The notes: generated by a model not told the origin, from the sequence alone. A stretch of 45,824 bases of DNA from JAENVU01 sp964544295 (GCA_964544295.1 CAZJBJ010000008.1:1-45824); one strand, 5' to 3'. Positions 1 to 8,022 are shown, counted from the first letter of the stretch. Numbers and translations are program-made.

Positions 1-118
1 CGAGCCGGGCCTCAATCGATTCGGGCTTGCCGGCAAATTTCTTGACGAAACCTTCGAACAGCTCGCGAGCCTGGTTGAACAGGGCCGAACGTTGATTCAC
101 GTCCTTGTCCCGCGCCAT
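1..118 (-). CDS. Possible 5' part of an unrecognised gene, running off the window
   Basis: Read on the minus strand, an ATG at 118-116 opens a frame that stays open to the window edge (39 residues, beginning MARDKDVNQRSALFNQ). I do not recognise the product. The start lies in the palindrome CCATGG (115-120), which also supplies the first in-frame ATG of the neighbouring Fe-S gene on the other strand. A second open frame exists on the plus strand over the same bases (2 to about 155), so the coding frame here is uncertain. There is no clear ribosome binding site. It could be a genuine divergent gene, chance coding, or foreign sequence joined at a mis-assembled contig end. Confidence 0.25.
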   Translation of the reverse strand, partial: MARDKDVNQRSALFNQARELFEGFVKKFAGKPESIEARL

Positions 119-998
119 GGCGACCAGCGGGAACGTCTACGGGCTGACCCAGGGTGAGCGCGGCGACTGGGCCGACTCGCTCGAGGGCGTCGACATCGTC
201 GAGCCCGGTGGCGACTTCGACCACGAGTACCTCTACTGGGTCGGCTGCGCGGGGTCCTTCGACGACCGCAACAAGAAGACCAGCCGCGCCATGGCGAAGC
301 TGCTCCAGCGCTCCGGCATCGACTTCGCGATCCTCGGACCGTCCGAGATGTGCACCGGCGACAGCGCCCGCCGGTCGGGCAACGAGTACATCTTCCAGAT
401 GTTGGCGATGCAGAACATCGAGACGCTCGACGGCCTCGGCGTGAAGAAGATCATCACGCAGTGCCCACACTGCTTCAACACGCTGAAGAACGAGTACCCC
501 CAACTCGACGGGCACTACGAGGTCATCCACCACTCCGAGTTCCTGATGCAGCTCATCTCCGACGGTCGGCTCTCGATGGCGGGCGCGTCGCTCGCCGAGC
601 GCGTGACCTACCACGACTCCTGCTACCTCGGCCGCCACAACGACGTGTACCTCGCGCCCCGCAAGGTGATCGGCTCGCTCGCCGGTATCGACATCGTCGA
701 GATGCCGCGCAACGGCACCAAAGGCATGTGCTGCGGTGCCGGTGGCGCACGCATGTGGATGGAGGAGACCATCGGCAAGAAGGTCAACACCGAGCGCGCT
801 CAGGAGGCCCTCGCCACGGGCGCCGAGCGCATCGCCGTGGCCTGTCCGTTCTGTTACGTGATGATGGACGACGGGGTGAAGGGCGAAGGCGTCGAGGACG
901 TCGTCGTGTCCGACATCGCCGAGGTCATCCTCGAAGCGCTCGAAGCCGAGCCGAACCTCCCCGCCCCCGTCACCGCCGTCATCCCCCCCGGCACCTGA
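117..998 (+). CDS. (Fe-S)-binding oxidoreductase, C-terminal CCG-domain part only
   Basis: This is the C-terminal half of a heterodisulfide-reductase-like Fe-S oxidoreductase, the family of mycobacterial Rv0338c. Two CCG-type cysteine domains are complete. The first has C44, C79 and CPHC at 116-119. The second has C169, CCG at 205-207 and CPFC at 243-246. Such domains bind a [4Fe-4S] cluster in electron-transfer proteins. Family members are usually 650-900 residues, with N-terminal membrane helices and a ferredoxin-like domain; those are absent here. A stop at 93-95 closes the frame, so the gene cannot simply continue off the window edge. Similarity to the family seems to begin right at the ATG at 117 (MATSGNVYGL). 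The gene is therefore either truly truncated or broken by assembly. A TTG at 105 is an alternative start. Confidence 0.8.
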   Translation: MATSGNVYGLTQGERGDWADSLEGVDIVEPGGDFDHEYLYWVGCAGSFDDRNKKTSRAMAKLLQRSGIDFAILGPSEMCTGDSARRSGNEYIFQMLAMQNIETLDGLGVKKIITQCPHCFNTLKNEYPQLDGHYEVIHHSEFLMQLISDGRLSMAGASLAERVTYHDSCYLGRHNDVYLAPRKVIGSLAGIDIVEMPRNGTKGMCCGAGGARMWMEETIGKKVNTERAQEALATGAERIAVACPFCYVMMDDGVKGEGVEDVVVSDIAEVILEALEAEPNLPAPVTAVIPPGT

Positions 999-1154
999 CC
1001 CACCGCCCCCCCAACGAACGCGTTCTCGTACACAAGCTGCACGCTCTGACGTGCGCTCCGCGCGTCGGAATGGTGGCGGACGAAACGAGCCGGAATTCCG
1101 GCGCGCGCTCGGCACGCCCTGGCGTGCAGCACTCGTACGAGAACGCGAGGGGGG
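999..1154. repeat. Convergent intergenic spacer rich in inverted repeats
   Basis: Between the convergent Fe-S gene and tag lie nested palindromes. Bases 1019-1031 (CGCGTTCTCGTAC) are perfectly complementary to 1135-1147, and the pairing resumes over a further 9 bp inside (GCTGCACGC, 1036-1044, with 1122-1130). Within the loop are a 14-bp palindrome at 1089-1102 (GCCGGAATTCCGGC) and a short hairpin at about 1112-1127 (GCACGCC-CT-GGCGTGC). It may act as a bidirectional terminator or be a small dispersed repeat element. I see no gene in it. Confidence 0.6.
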
Positions 1155-1730
1155 TCAGGGGGTGAGGTCGGCGTGGCGGTGGCAGTCGACGGTGTGGTCG
1201 TTGACCATGCCCATCGCCTGCATGAGCGCGTACATCGTCGTGGGGCCGACGAAACGGAAGCCGCGACGCTTGAGGTCCTTGCTCAACGCCTTGGAGATGT
1301 CGGTCTGCGCGGGCAGGTCGCCGAGCCCGGTCCAGCGGTTGACGATCGGCACGCCGTCGACGAACGACCAGAGGTAGGCGGCGAAGTCGCCGATCTCGCG
1401 TTCGAGTGCGAGCAGGGCCCGGGCGTTGTCGACCACCGACCTGATCTTGGCCCGGTTGCGCACGATGCGCGCGTCGAGCACGAGCTTGTCGACCTTGGCG
1501 TCCGAGAAGCGGGCGACGTGGGCCGGATCGAACCCGGCGAAACACGCGCGGTAACCCTCTCGCTTGGTCAGGATCGTGCGCCAGGACAGGCCGGCCTGGG
1601 CGCCTTCGAGGGACAGTTTCTCGAACAGGCGGACGCGGTCGTGCTGGGGGACGCCCCATTCGCGGTCGTGGTACTCGACCATGAGCGGATCAGCACCCGC
1701 CCATTCGCACCGAACCGGCTCGGCGCCCAC
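1155..1730 (-). CDS. tag: DNA-3-methyladenine glycosylase I
   Basis: Monofunctional glycosylase (191 aa) that removes 3-methyladenine from alkylated DNA to start base excision repair. The N-terminal Cys (RCEW, C8), the YHDREWG block with H21, and the C-terminal HTVDCH block (H179, C183) match the family's zinc-binding Cys-His-His-Cys set. The core QAGLSWRTIL is typical of the HhH superfamily fold of this enzyme. I chose the GTG at 1730 because it keeps the zinc cysteine and starts 8 bases after the dcd stop. The frame stays open further upstream, but only as antisense of dcd. It appears co-transcribed with dcd. No good Shine-Dalgarno is visible, so translation may be coupled. Confidence 0.9.
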   Translation of the reverse strand: MGAEPVRCEWAGADPLMVEYHDREWGVPQHDRVRLFEKLSLEGAQAGLSWRTILTKREGYRACFAGFDPAHVARFSDAKVDKLVLDARIVRNRAKIRSVVDNARALLALEREIGDFAAYLWSFVDGVPIVNRWTGLGDLPAQTDISKALSKDLKRRGFRFVGPTTMYALMQAMGMVNDHTVDCHRHADLTP

Positions 1731-1738
1731 AGGCGGCG

Positions 1739-2305
1739 CTACTTCCGGAAGTTGAGGTAGTACCGGCTCGGCGTCGGGCCCCGTTGACCCTGATACTTCG
1801 AGCCCTTTTCGGTGCTGCCGTAGGGGTGCTCGGCGGCCGTGGTCATCTCGAAGAACGAGATCTGGCCGATCTTCATGCCCGGATACAGCGCGATGGGCAG
1901 GTTCGCGACGTTGCTGAGCTCGAGGGTGAGATGGCCGTCCCAGCCCGCGTCGACGAACCCGGCGGTGCTGTGGATCAGCAGCCCGAGCCGGCCGAGCGAC
2001 GACTTCCCTTCGAGGCGGGCCACGAGGTCGTCGGGCAGCCCGACCCGTTCGTGCGTCGATCCGAGCACGAACTCGCCGGGGTGGAGGATGAAGGCGTTGC
2101 CCTCGGCGACCTCGACGATCTCGGTGAGGTCCTCCTGCGGTTCCTTCGGATCGATGAACGGAGTCGTGTCGTTGCGGAACACACGGAAGTAGCGATCGAT
2201 GCGCAGGTCCACCGAGGACGGTTGGACGTCGCGGTCGTCCAGTGGGTCGATGACGATGCGGCCCGCGGCCAACGCCTCGCGGATGGATCGGTCGGACAAA
2301 ATCAC
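1739..2305 (-). CDS. dcd: dCTP deaminase, probably bifunctional dUMP-forming type
   Basis: A 188-aa enzyme of dUTP/dTMP metabolism. It has the family blocks QPSSVDLR, HPGEFVLGST, RLEGKSSLGRLGL, HSTAGFVDAGW, LELSNVANLP and the C-terminal KYQGQRGPTPSR. Over its whole length it resembles the Mycobacterium tuberculosis Dcd:Dut enzyme, which turns dCTP directly into dUMP. By analogy this protein probably does both deamination and diphosphate release, but that is inferred. It is complete and ATG-started, and it is followed immediately by tag on the same strand. Confidence 0.93.
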   Translation of the reverse strand: MILSDRSIREALAAGRIVIDPLDDRDVQPSSVDLRIDRYFRVFRNDTTPFIDPKEPQEDLTEIVEVAEGNAFILHPGEFVLGSTHERVGLPDDLVARLEGKSSLGRLGLLIHSTAGFVDAGWDGHLTLELSNVANLPIALYPGMKIGQISFFEMTTAAEHPYGSTEKGSKYQGQRGPTPSRYYLNFRK

Positions 2306-2640
2306 CGCCGGACTCTAGCGAGACCCGATGACCCGCCTTCGCGCGGAGCCACGTAGGGCGCACGGATCATTGTGGCCATTGCGCCGACAAATACGGCTCT
2401 CGGCCTTGCTCCACCTTCGCCCCATTCGCGAGGCTCGCCCCCGTCGGACAGTTGTTCGGCACTCCGGGCATGGGAAGGCGGACCGAGTCTCACGCCAGGT
2501 CGTGGTACGTCCGCCGACTCGAACACCCACACAGCGTGCGCACGTCGCGCACCGAGTGGAATGTATTGACCGAAATGGTCTAGAACATCCGATTCTGCGG
2601 CCGCGTCGGTCGGAGACCACGGGGCAATCGGGAGGCACAA
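2306..2640. other. Divergent intergenic region between dcd and a secreted protein gene
   Basis: These 335 bases separate two divergent genes and should hold both promoters. I see no gene. On the plus strand a TTGACC (2566-2571) lies upstream of the secreted-protein gene and could be a -35 element, but no good -10 follows at the right spacing. A clear ribosome binding site, GGGAGG, precedes the GTG at 2641. Confidence 0.4.
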
Positions 2641-4647
2641 GTGAAGCGAGTCCGTACTCGACTCTCGGCGATCGCAGCCGTCGCGGCGGTGGGACTGGTG
2701 TCCCTCGTTGCGGCCGGTGCTCCGGCCGTCGCGTTGTCGAACCCCACGATTCCGGCTCTGGCCTACGCCGGCCAGGTCACGTCGCACCCGTGGGCCAGTA
2801 GCGGCTTCAACGCCAGCGACGTCGAGGGCCTCGGTTACGTCCCGGGTGACAGCTCCATGTGGGTCGCCGACGACAACGCCGACAGCCTCTGGGAGATCAG
2901 CTCGTCGACCGGTGCCTACAAGACCCGCCTCCGCGGCGGGAACCCGTCGGCGAACGTGAAGAACGTCGACTTCGTCACCGCGACCCAGGTCGGCACCGGC
3001 CTCACCTGCGGGCAAGCGCTCGACGGCGCCATCGTCGGCAACAACGCCGACTTCGAGTGCCTGAGCCGGACCGATGACCTGGAGTCGGTGATCTACGACT
3101 CGGGGAACGACGTCCTGTACGTGACGTCGGGCGGCTGCTGCAGCAACGGGCTCCCGTCGGGATACCCGAAGCGCCCGACCGTCTGGAAGCTGACCCGCCA
3201 GGGTGGCGCGCTCAAGCCGAGTCAGTGGCAGGGCCTCCCCGAGACCGAGGACCCGACCGCCGCCGGGTGGCGGCCCGGCTTCGGGATGTACTTCGGCAAG
3301 AGCAACCGGATCAAGACCTACGACTTCGCCACCAACACCCTCGGCTCCGACAAGACCCTGCCGGTGGGCGACATCGTCGGGATCGCCTTCTCCGACGCGA
3401 ACACCGCGTTCATCACGACGGCGACGCCGAACACGGCAAGCGGTCGGACCACCGCCACCTCGGACTCGACGGTGCACAAGTTCACCATCTCCGGGTCGAA
3501 CTGGACCGAGGACACGAACTGGCGATTCCCGCTCAAGAACATCGGTGGAACAAGCCCGGACCCCATCGATGACGGCATGATCGACGCTCGTGACCTCGCG
3601 ATCGTCGGCGACACGTTCTGGGTCTCCGACGGGTACGACCTTCGGCCCGGCGGCGACCACCCGATCTACCAGTACAGCATCGGGAACGCGGTCGCCTCGT
3701 TCGTCGCGGCGCCGTCCGTCGGGAACCGCCCGTTGACCGTCGGGTTCCTCGACACTTCCACGGGCGCGGCGACCGGCTGGGCCTGGGACTTCGACAACAA
3801 CGGCACCGTGGACGCCACCACCCAGAACGCGAGCCACGTGTATCCGTCCGCCGGGAACTACACGGCCAAGCTCACCGTCACCTACGGAGGCGGCACGCTC
3901 ACGGCCACCCAGCCGATCACCGTCAACGAGCCCACCGGCGCGCCGGGCGGCCTGATCGTCGACGGCTTCGGCGGTCTCCACAACGTGCGGATCGGTAACG
4001 GCAGCGTCCCCGGTCAGATCAAGGGCTCGGACTACTGGCCGGGCTGGGACATCGCCCGCGGCGTGGCGATCATGCCCGACAACTCGAGCGGCCTGACGGT
4101 CGACGGGTTCGGTGGTCTCCACCGCTTCACGATCGGAGGCGGCACGGCGCCGGGCGCGGTCAAGGGCGCGGAGTACTGGCCCGGCTGGGACATCGTCCGC
4201 GCCGTCGCCGTCCTGCCCAACGGCAAGGGCGGGTACCTGCTGGACGGATTTGGCGGGACGCACCCGTTCGCATTCGGGAACAACACGATGCCCGCGGCGA
4301 TCACCGGCCTGCCGTACTGGGTCGGCCAGGACAACGCGCAGGGTCTCACCATCACCAGTGACGGGAAGGGCGGTTTCATGACCGACCGGACCGGCGTGGT
4401 GTGGCCGTTCAAGATCGGTACCAGCGGGAGCTTCCCTCCCGGTGCGAACTCGGTGACCCGGGTCTTCGGCGTGGCGGTCCAGGGTGGCTCGCTCGTCGCC
4501 GACGACACCGGCGGGATGACCGTCGACGGGTTCGGTGGCACCCACCGCTTCGGCGTCAACCCCAACGGTCCGCCGCCGGCGGTCACGGAGGGCCCGTACT
4601 GGCCCGGCTGGAACATCGTGCGGGACATCGCACTCATGCACAGCTGA
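2641..4647 (+). CDS. Secreted protein with PKD domain and five 47-residue C-terminal repeats
   Basis: A 668-aa exported protein. Residues 1-32 form a Sec signal peptide (basic start, hydrophobic core, AVA-LS cleavage site). Residues about 40-345 look like a beta-propeller-type domain with WVADDNADSLWEI- and LYVTSGG-like strands; they include a CGQ cysteine and a GGCCSN pair. Residues about 351-429 are a PKD domain (GWAWDFDNNGTVD, then HVYPSAGNYTAKLTV). From D441 to the end run five tandem repeats of exactly 47 residues (D441, D488, D535, D582, D629) with the pattern DGFGGLH...YWPGWDI.R..A. The fourth copy has decayed (DRTGVVWPF). No C-terminal membrane anchor or sorting signal is seen, so it is probably released or held by the wall. 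The GTG start has GGGAGG upstream. A strong hairpin follows the stop. The function is unknown; a cell-surface or adhesive role is a guess. Confidence 0.85.
   Translation: MKRVRTRLSAIAAVAAVGLVSLVAAGAPAVALSNPTIPALAYAGQVTSHPWASSGFNASDVEGLGYVPGDSSMWVADDNADSLWEISSSTGAYKTRLRGGNPSANVKNVDFVTATQVGTGLTCGQALDGAIVGNNADFECLSRTDDLESVIYDSGNDVLYVTSGGCCSNGLPSGYPKRPTVWKLTRQGGALKPSQWQGLPETEDPTAAGWRPGFGMYFGKSNRIKTYDFATNTLGSDKTLPVGDIVGIAFSDANTAFITTATPNTASGRTTATSDSTVHKFTISGSNWTEDTNWRFPLKNIGGTSPDPIDDGMIDARDLAIVGDTFWVSDGYDLRPGGDHPIYQYSIGNAVASFVAAPSVGNRPLTVGFLDTSTGAATGWAWDFDNNGTVDATTQNASHVYPSAGNYTAKLTVTYGGGTLTATQPITVNEPTGAPGGLIVDGFGGLHNVRIGNGSVPGQIKGSDYWPGWDIARGVAIMPDNSSGLTVDGFGGLHRFTIGGGTAPGAVKGAEYWPGWDIVRAVAVLPNGKGGYLLDGFGGTHPFAFGNNTMPAAITGLPYWVGQDNAQGLTITSDGKGGFMTDRTGVVWPFKIGTSGSFPPGANSVTRVFGVAVQGGSLVADDTGGMTVDGFGGTHRFGVNPNGPPPAVTEGPYWPGWNIVRDIALMHS
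3961..4647 (+). repeat. Five coding tandem repeats, 141-nt period
   Basis: The repeat unit starts at 3961, 4102, 4243, 4384 and 4525, each exactly 141 nt apart, with no indels between copies. The units are diverged at DNA level but keep the protein pattern DGFGGLH and YWPGWDI; copy four is the most diverged. The strict period suggests a structural unit such as a blade or a sheet stack. Confidence 0.85.
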
Positions 4648-4669
4648 CGCGACTTCGATGTCGACGCAC

Positions 4670-4696
4670 GCGGCCCCGGGATGATCCCGGGGCCGC
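4670..4696 (+). terminator. Strong hairpin after the secreted-protein gene
   Basis: A perfect 11-bp stem (GCGGCCCCGGG with CCCGGGGCCGC) and a 5-nt loop (ATGAT) lie 22 bases after the stop. No T-run follows, as is common for terminators in high-GC actinobacteria. Confidence 0.7.
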
Positions 4697-4718
4697 GGCG
4701 CGTATAGTCCAGAGTTCT

Positions 4719-4792
4719 GCGGGTGTAGTTCAGAGGCAGAACATCAGCTTCCCAAGCTGAGAACGCGAGTTCGATTCTCGTCACCCGCTCCA
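4719..4792 (+). tRNA. tRNA-Gly (anticodon CCC)
   Basis: The acceptor stem GCGGGTG pairs with CACCCGC. The D arm is GTTC-AGAGGCA-GAAC. The anticodon stem TCAGC/GCTGA holds the loop TTCCCAA, with anticodon CCC at 4751-4753. The T arm GCGAG-TTCGATT-CTCGT follows. The CCA end (4790-4792) is encoded. It decodes GGG. It is a single tRNA gene with no integrase or phage gene next to it. Confidence 0.95.
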
Positions 4793-4874
4793 GGCGTACA
4801 GGCGTCGCCACATCCTGGGTCGCCGCCACGAAAATCTGGACGGAGCGGGGCCCGCAGCGTGCGACAGTGTCGGC

Positions 4875-5618
4875 ATGCCTCAGAACGTGTTCGTCGGACG
4901 GGCCGCGCGCGAGTACGACGCCCACGAGGCCATGGTGTCGGACCCTGCGCCGGTCGCGCCGGCTGTCGCCTTCCTCGCGGAGGCGGCAGGCCGCGGCAAC
5001 GCACTGGAGTTCGCGATCGGGACCGGACGGATCGCGCTGCCGCTGCACGCCGCGGGAGTGCAGGTGCACGGCATCGAGATCTCCGAGGACATGGTCGGCG
5101 AGCTGCGCACGAAGCCCGGTGGTGACCCGGACTCGATCCCGGTGACGATCGGCGACATGGCGACCACCCGGGTCCCCGGCGAGTTCACGCTCGTCTTCCT
5201 CGTCTACAACACGATCCAGAACCTGCTCGACCAGGCGGAGCAGGTCGAGTGTTTTCGCAACGCCGCGGCCCACCTCGCGCCGGGCGGCCGATTCGTGATC
5301 GAGAGTGGGATACCAGCCATTCGTCGACTCCCGCCCGGTGCCACCGCGGTGCCCTTCGACGTCTCGGAGCAGCACCTCGGCTTCGACACGTTCGACCTCG
5401 CCCGCCAACGGCTCACGTCACACCACTACTTCCGGTCGGCGGGCGGCGAGGCCGTCTATGCCGCGTCGCATCACCGGTTCGTGTGGCCGGCGGAGCTGGA
5501 CCTGATGGCGCAGCTCGCGGGAATGCGACTCCGGGAACGGTGGTCCGACTGGGATCGCGCACCGTTCACGAGCGAGAGCGCCAGCCACATCTCGGTCTGG
5601 GAACTACCACCCCGCTGA
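4875..5618 (+). CDS. Class I SAM-dependent methyltransferase
   Basis: A 247-aa Rossmann-fold methyltransferase. Motif I is EFAIGTGRIALPL (about residues 41-53), followed by an acidic strand-2 end (HGIEIS). The motif IV region is FLVYNTIQNL and a post-motif block reads LAPGGRFVIE. The substrate cannot be told. It stands alone between the tRNA and a convergent small membrane gene. The ATG at 4875 gives the natural family N-terminus, with no obvious ribosome binding site. Confidence 0.8.
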   Translation: MPQNVFVGRAAREYDAHEAMVSDPAPVAPAVAFLAEAAGRGNALEFAIGTGRIALPLHAAGVQVHGIEISEDMVGELRTKPGGDPDSIPVTIGDMATTRVPGEFTLVFLVYNTIQNLLDQAEQVECFRNAAAHLAPGGRFVIESGIPAIRRLPPGATAVPFDVSEQHLGFDTFDLARQRLTSHHYFRSAGGEAVYAASHHRFVWPAELDLMAQLAGMRLRERWSDWDRAPFTSESASHISVWELPPR

Positions 5619-5659
5619 GGCGCACCCCCGGTCACGGGCGAACGAGAACGCGCTGGTGA

Positions 5660-5941
5660 TCAATTCGCCAGGGCGGCGATTCCGGCGATGAGCATCACGA
5701 ACCCGAGGACGGCGAAGGCGACCGAACGACCGATCGGGGCCTGGATCAGCTCACCGCTCGCGGTCTGACCGGTCGTCGCCGCCCGGCTCGCGCCCTTGGC
5801 CTTCACGTTGCGGGCTCCGCTCGTGACCGCCCGGGTCTCGACGTCACGGCGACGACGCAGGATCGCCAGCACGTTGGCGACGAGCAGCGCCCCACCGATC
5901 GCGGCCACGAGTTCGCGCAGCACCTGGTCGTAGAAGGTCAC
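5660..5941 (-). CDS. Small two-helix membrane protein, unknown function
   Basis: A 93-aa protein with an N-terminal hydrophobic stretch (about 10-29, LVAAIGGALLVANVLAIL), a basic cytoplasmic-looking middle (RRRRDVETRAV...KAKGASRA) and a second hydrophobic helix (about 73-92). It resembles a small integral membrane protein with both ends on the same side. I recognise no family. It is divergent from nucS, with about 50 bases between them, and convergent with the upstream methyltransferase. Confidence 0.6.
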   Translation of the reverse strand: MTFYDQVLRELVAAIGGALLVANVLAILRRRRDVETRAVTSGARNVKAKGASRAATTGQTASGELIQAPIGRSVAFAVLGFVMLIAGIAALAN

Positions 5942-5999
5942 ACCGCGAGGCTACCGAGCGGGGACCCGGATTCCCCAGGCGGCGCGCGCGGTGGTGGCG

Positions 6000-6677
6000 A
6001 TGCGCGAACATCCGTCGGTGCGATTGATCGTGGCGCGATGTTCGGTGACCTACGAAGGTCGGTTGGCAGCACGTCTGTCCGAGGCGACCAGGCTCATCGT
6101 GTTGAAGGCCGACGGTTCGCTGGCGGTGCACTCGGACTCCCGGGCGTACAAGCCGCTCAACTGGATGAGCCCGCCCTGCACGATCCGCGCCACCCCTGAG
6201 TCGATCACCGCGGAGAGCCCGAAGGGCGAGAAGCTCGTGGTCGATCTGCTCGAAGTGCTCCACGACCACGAGGTCGACCTCGGTGAGGACCCGGGCCTGG
6301 AGAAGGACGGCGTCGAGGCCGAGCTCCAAGCCCTGATCGAGATGCGCGTCCAGGCGCTCCGGGACGACCTCACCCTGGTCCGTCGGGAGTACCCGACCGA
6401 CATCGGGCCGATCGACTTCCTGTGTCGCGACGGCGACGGGCGGGCGGTCGCGGTCGAGGTGAAACGCATCGGGGAGATCGCCGGCGTCGACCAGTTGATC
6501 CGGTACCAGGAACGGCTGGACCTCGACACGCGGCTCGCACCGACCCGTGGCATGTTCGTCGCCACCCGCATCAAGCCCCAGGCGCGCGTCTACGCCGAGG
6601 CTCGCAACATCGAGTGCGTCGAGATCGACCTCGACGACCTCCGCACCCACGACAACCCCCGTCTCCGACTCTTCTGA
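6000..6677 (+). CDS. nucS: Mismatch-specific endonuclease NucS/EndoMS
   Basis: NucS gives most actinobacteria and many archaea a MutS/MutL-independent mismatch repair by cutting both strands at mismatches. The N-terminal DNA-binding domain shows RLIVARCSVTYEGRL and AYKPLNWMSPP. The C-terminal nuclease domain shows RREYPTDIGPIDFLCRD with the catalytic Asp, followed by VAVEVKR with the Glu and Lys of the active site. The protein ends in LRLF, like the mycobacterial enzyme, and in this family the C-terminal tail contacts the sliding clamp. The start is uncertain: in-frame GTGs at 5991 and 6018 compete with the ATG at 6000. A downstream AAGGAG starts the next gene 14 bases after the stop, so the two are probably one transcript. 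Confidence 0.93.
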   Translation: MREHPSVRLIVARCSVTYEGRLAARLSEATRLIVLKADGSLAVHSDSRAYKPLNWMSPPCTIRATPESITAESPKGEKLVVDLLEVLHDHEVDLGEDPGLEKDGVEAELQALIEMRVQALRDDLTLVRREYPTDIGPIDFLCRDGDGRAVAVEVKRIGEIAGVDQLIRYQERLDLDTRLAPTRGMFVATRIKPQARVYAEARNIECVEIDLDDLRTHDNPRLRLF

Positions 6678-6691
6678 CCCAAGGAGCATCC

Positions 6692-7177
6692 ATGCCACAC
6701 CCGCGCGCCGAGATCGAAGCGACCCTCGAGCGGTATCAGGATCTGCGTCGCCGCATCGACGCCGGTGAGGAGCAGGGATGGGGTGGCATCGCGGAGTTCT
6801 TCACCGACGAATGCGTGTACATCGATCCGGCGTGGGGCCGGGTCGAGGGCATCGACGAGCTGCGGACGTTCCTCGACGAGTCCATGCGCGGCCTGGAGGA
6901 CTGGACCTTCCCGGTCGAGTACGTCGCCATCGAGGGTGACACCGTCGTGATCAAGTGGAGCCAGATCACCCCGGGCACTCGGCCGGACGGTTCGCCATAC
7001 TGCCAGTCGGGGTACTCGACGCTCGTCTACGCCGGCGACGGCAAGTTCTCCTACGAGGAGGATCTCCTGAACATGGCGCATGTGAACGAGGACCTGCGCG
7101 CATCAGGATGGCGACCACAGCCCGGGTTCGTCATGCCACCGCGCGAGCCGAACCGTGACTGGTCGCGGCCTGCATGA
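6692..7177 (+). CDS. NTF2-like / SnoaL-like protein
   Basis: A 161-aa cone-shaped NTF2-like fold protein. The N-terminal helix (ATLERYQDLRRRID), the FFTDECVYIDPAWGRVEG block and the YVAIEGDTVVIKWSQ strands are typical of SnoaL/limonene-epoxide-hydrolase-like proteins. The W/F-rich pocket suggests a hydrophobic ligand. The substrate is unknown. An AAGGAG at 6681-6686 fixes the ATG. Its stop overlaps the next start (ATGA), so it is translationally coupled to the following methyltransferase. Confidence 0.7.
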   Translation: MPHPRAEIEATLERYQDLRRRIDAGEEQGWGGIAEFFTDECVYIDPAWGRVEGIDELRTFLDESMRGLEDWTFPVEYVAIEGDTVVIKWSQITPGTRPDGSPYCQSGYSTLVYAGDGKFSYEEDLLNMAHVNEDLRASGWRPQPGFVMPPREPNRDWSRPA

Positions 7178-8022
7178 GCAACCCCAACGAACAACAGATC
7201 GAGTTCTGGAACTCGGACGAGGCCGGCCACTGGGTGCGCGACCAGGACCGCTACGACGCAATGCTGGCGCCGTTCACCGATGTCGTGCTCGACGCCGCTT
7301 CGCTCGCGCCCGCGGCACGCGTCATCGACGTGGGCTGTGGCACCGGGTACACCACCCGCGCCGCGGCGCGCCTCGCGCCCGACGGACACACCACCGGCAT
7401 CGACATCTCCGAGCCGATGATCGCGGCCGCCCGCCGATCGGCCGCGGCGGAGGCCGTCGGCAACGTCACGTTCTCGGTGGCTGACGCGCAGACGACCGAC
7501 TTCTCCCCCGAGGCAGACGTGATCGTCAGCCGCTTCGGCGTGATGTTCTTCGACGACCCGGTCGCGGCGTTCACCAACCTGCGCTCGGCGCTCGCCGACC
7601 GGGGTCGCATCGCCTTCGCGTGTTGGCAACCGATGCTCGACAACGAGTGGATGTCGGTGCCGCTGATGGCGGTCCTCGCCCACGTCGCGCCGTCCGCACC
7701 GCCCGATCCCGACGCACCCGGTCCGTTCGCGCTCGGCGACCGCGACCGGGTCGTCCGGATCCTGACCGCGGCCGGGTTCCGGGACGTCGCGGTCGAGCCG
7801 TACACGACTCCGATCCTCGTCGGTGGTCCGGGCACCGTCGAGGACGCCGTTCGGTTCATGCGCTCGACGGGGATGGGCCGGATCCTGCTCGCCGACACCA
7901 GCTCCGCCGACGTGCGAGCCGCCATCGACGCGATCGGCGAGGCCCTCACCCCCCACGCCGACGCCGACGGCGTCCGCCTCGGCGCCGCCACCTGGATCGT
8001 CACCGCCTCAGGAATTGGCTGA
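7174..8022 (+). CDS. Class I SAM-dependent methyltransferase (UbiE-like)
   Basis: A 282-aa methyltransferase. Motif I is VIDVGCGTGYTTRAA (about 50-64), motif II TGIDISEPMI, and the motif III region VSRFGVMFFDDPVAAFTNLRSAL. The C-terminal half (about 150-280) forms a lid domain that should choose the substrate. Similar proteins act on small molecules or lipids, but no substrate can be assigned. It overlaps the NTF2-like gene by 4 bases, so the pair may act on the same compound. Confidence 0.8.
   Translation: MSNPNEQQIEFWNSDEAGHWVRDQDRYDAMLAPFTDVVLDAASLAPAARVIDVGCGTGYTTRAAARLAPDGHTTGIDISEPMIAAARRSAAAEAVGNVTFSVADAQTTDFSPEADVIVSRFGVMFFDDPVAAFTNLRSALADRGRIAFACWQPMLDNEWMSVPLMAVLAHVAPSAPPDPDAPGPFALGDRDRVVRILTAAGFRDVAVEPYTTPILVGGPGTVEDAVRFMRSTGMGRILLADTSSADVRAAIDAIGEALTPHADADGVRLGAATWIVTASGIG

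Noticed and set aside
2..155. Plus-strand frame at the window start as a frameshifted upstream part of the Fe-S gene
   Set aside because: Its residues show neither the ferredoxin cysteines nor the conserved block that normally precedes GNPWG-like sequence, so a simple frameshift does not explain the truncation.
2566..2594. TTGACC-based promoter for the secreted-protein gene
   Set aside because: No acceptable -10 occurs 16-18 bases downstream, so it is mentioned only as a weak possibility.
2302..4641. Very long minus-strand frame (779 codons) opposite the secreted-protein gene
   Set aside because: It is the antisense of a convincing gene; such frames are common in high-GC DNA, and it has no recognisable motif.
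3961..4647. Regular repeats as a possible CRISPR array
   Set aside because: The 141-nt period lies in an open reading frame with conserved protein pattern and diverged DNA; there are no short identical repeats with unique spacers and no cas genes.
4719..4792. tRNA-Gly as an attachment site for an integrated element
   Set aside because: No integrase, no repeated tRNA 3' end and no phage genes are seen around it.
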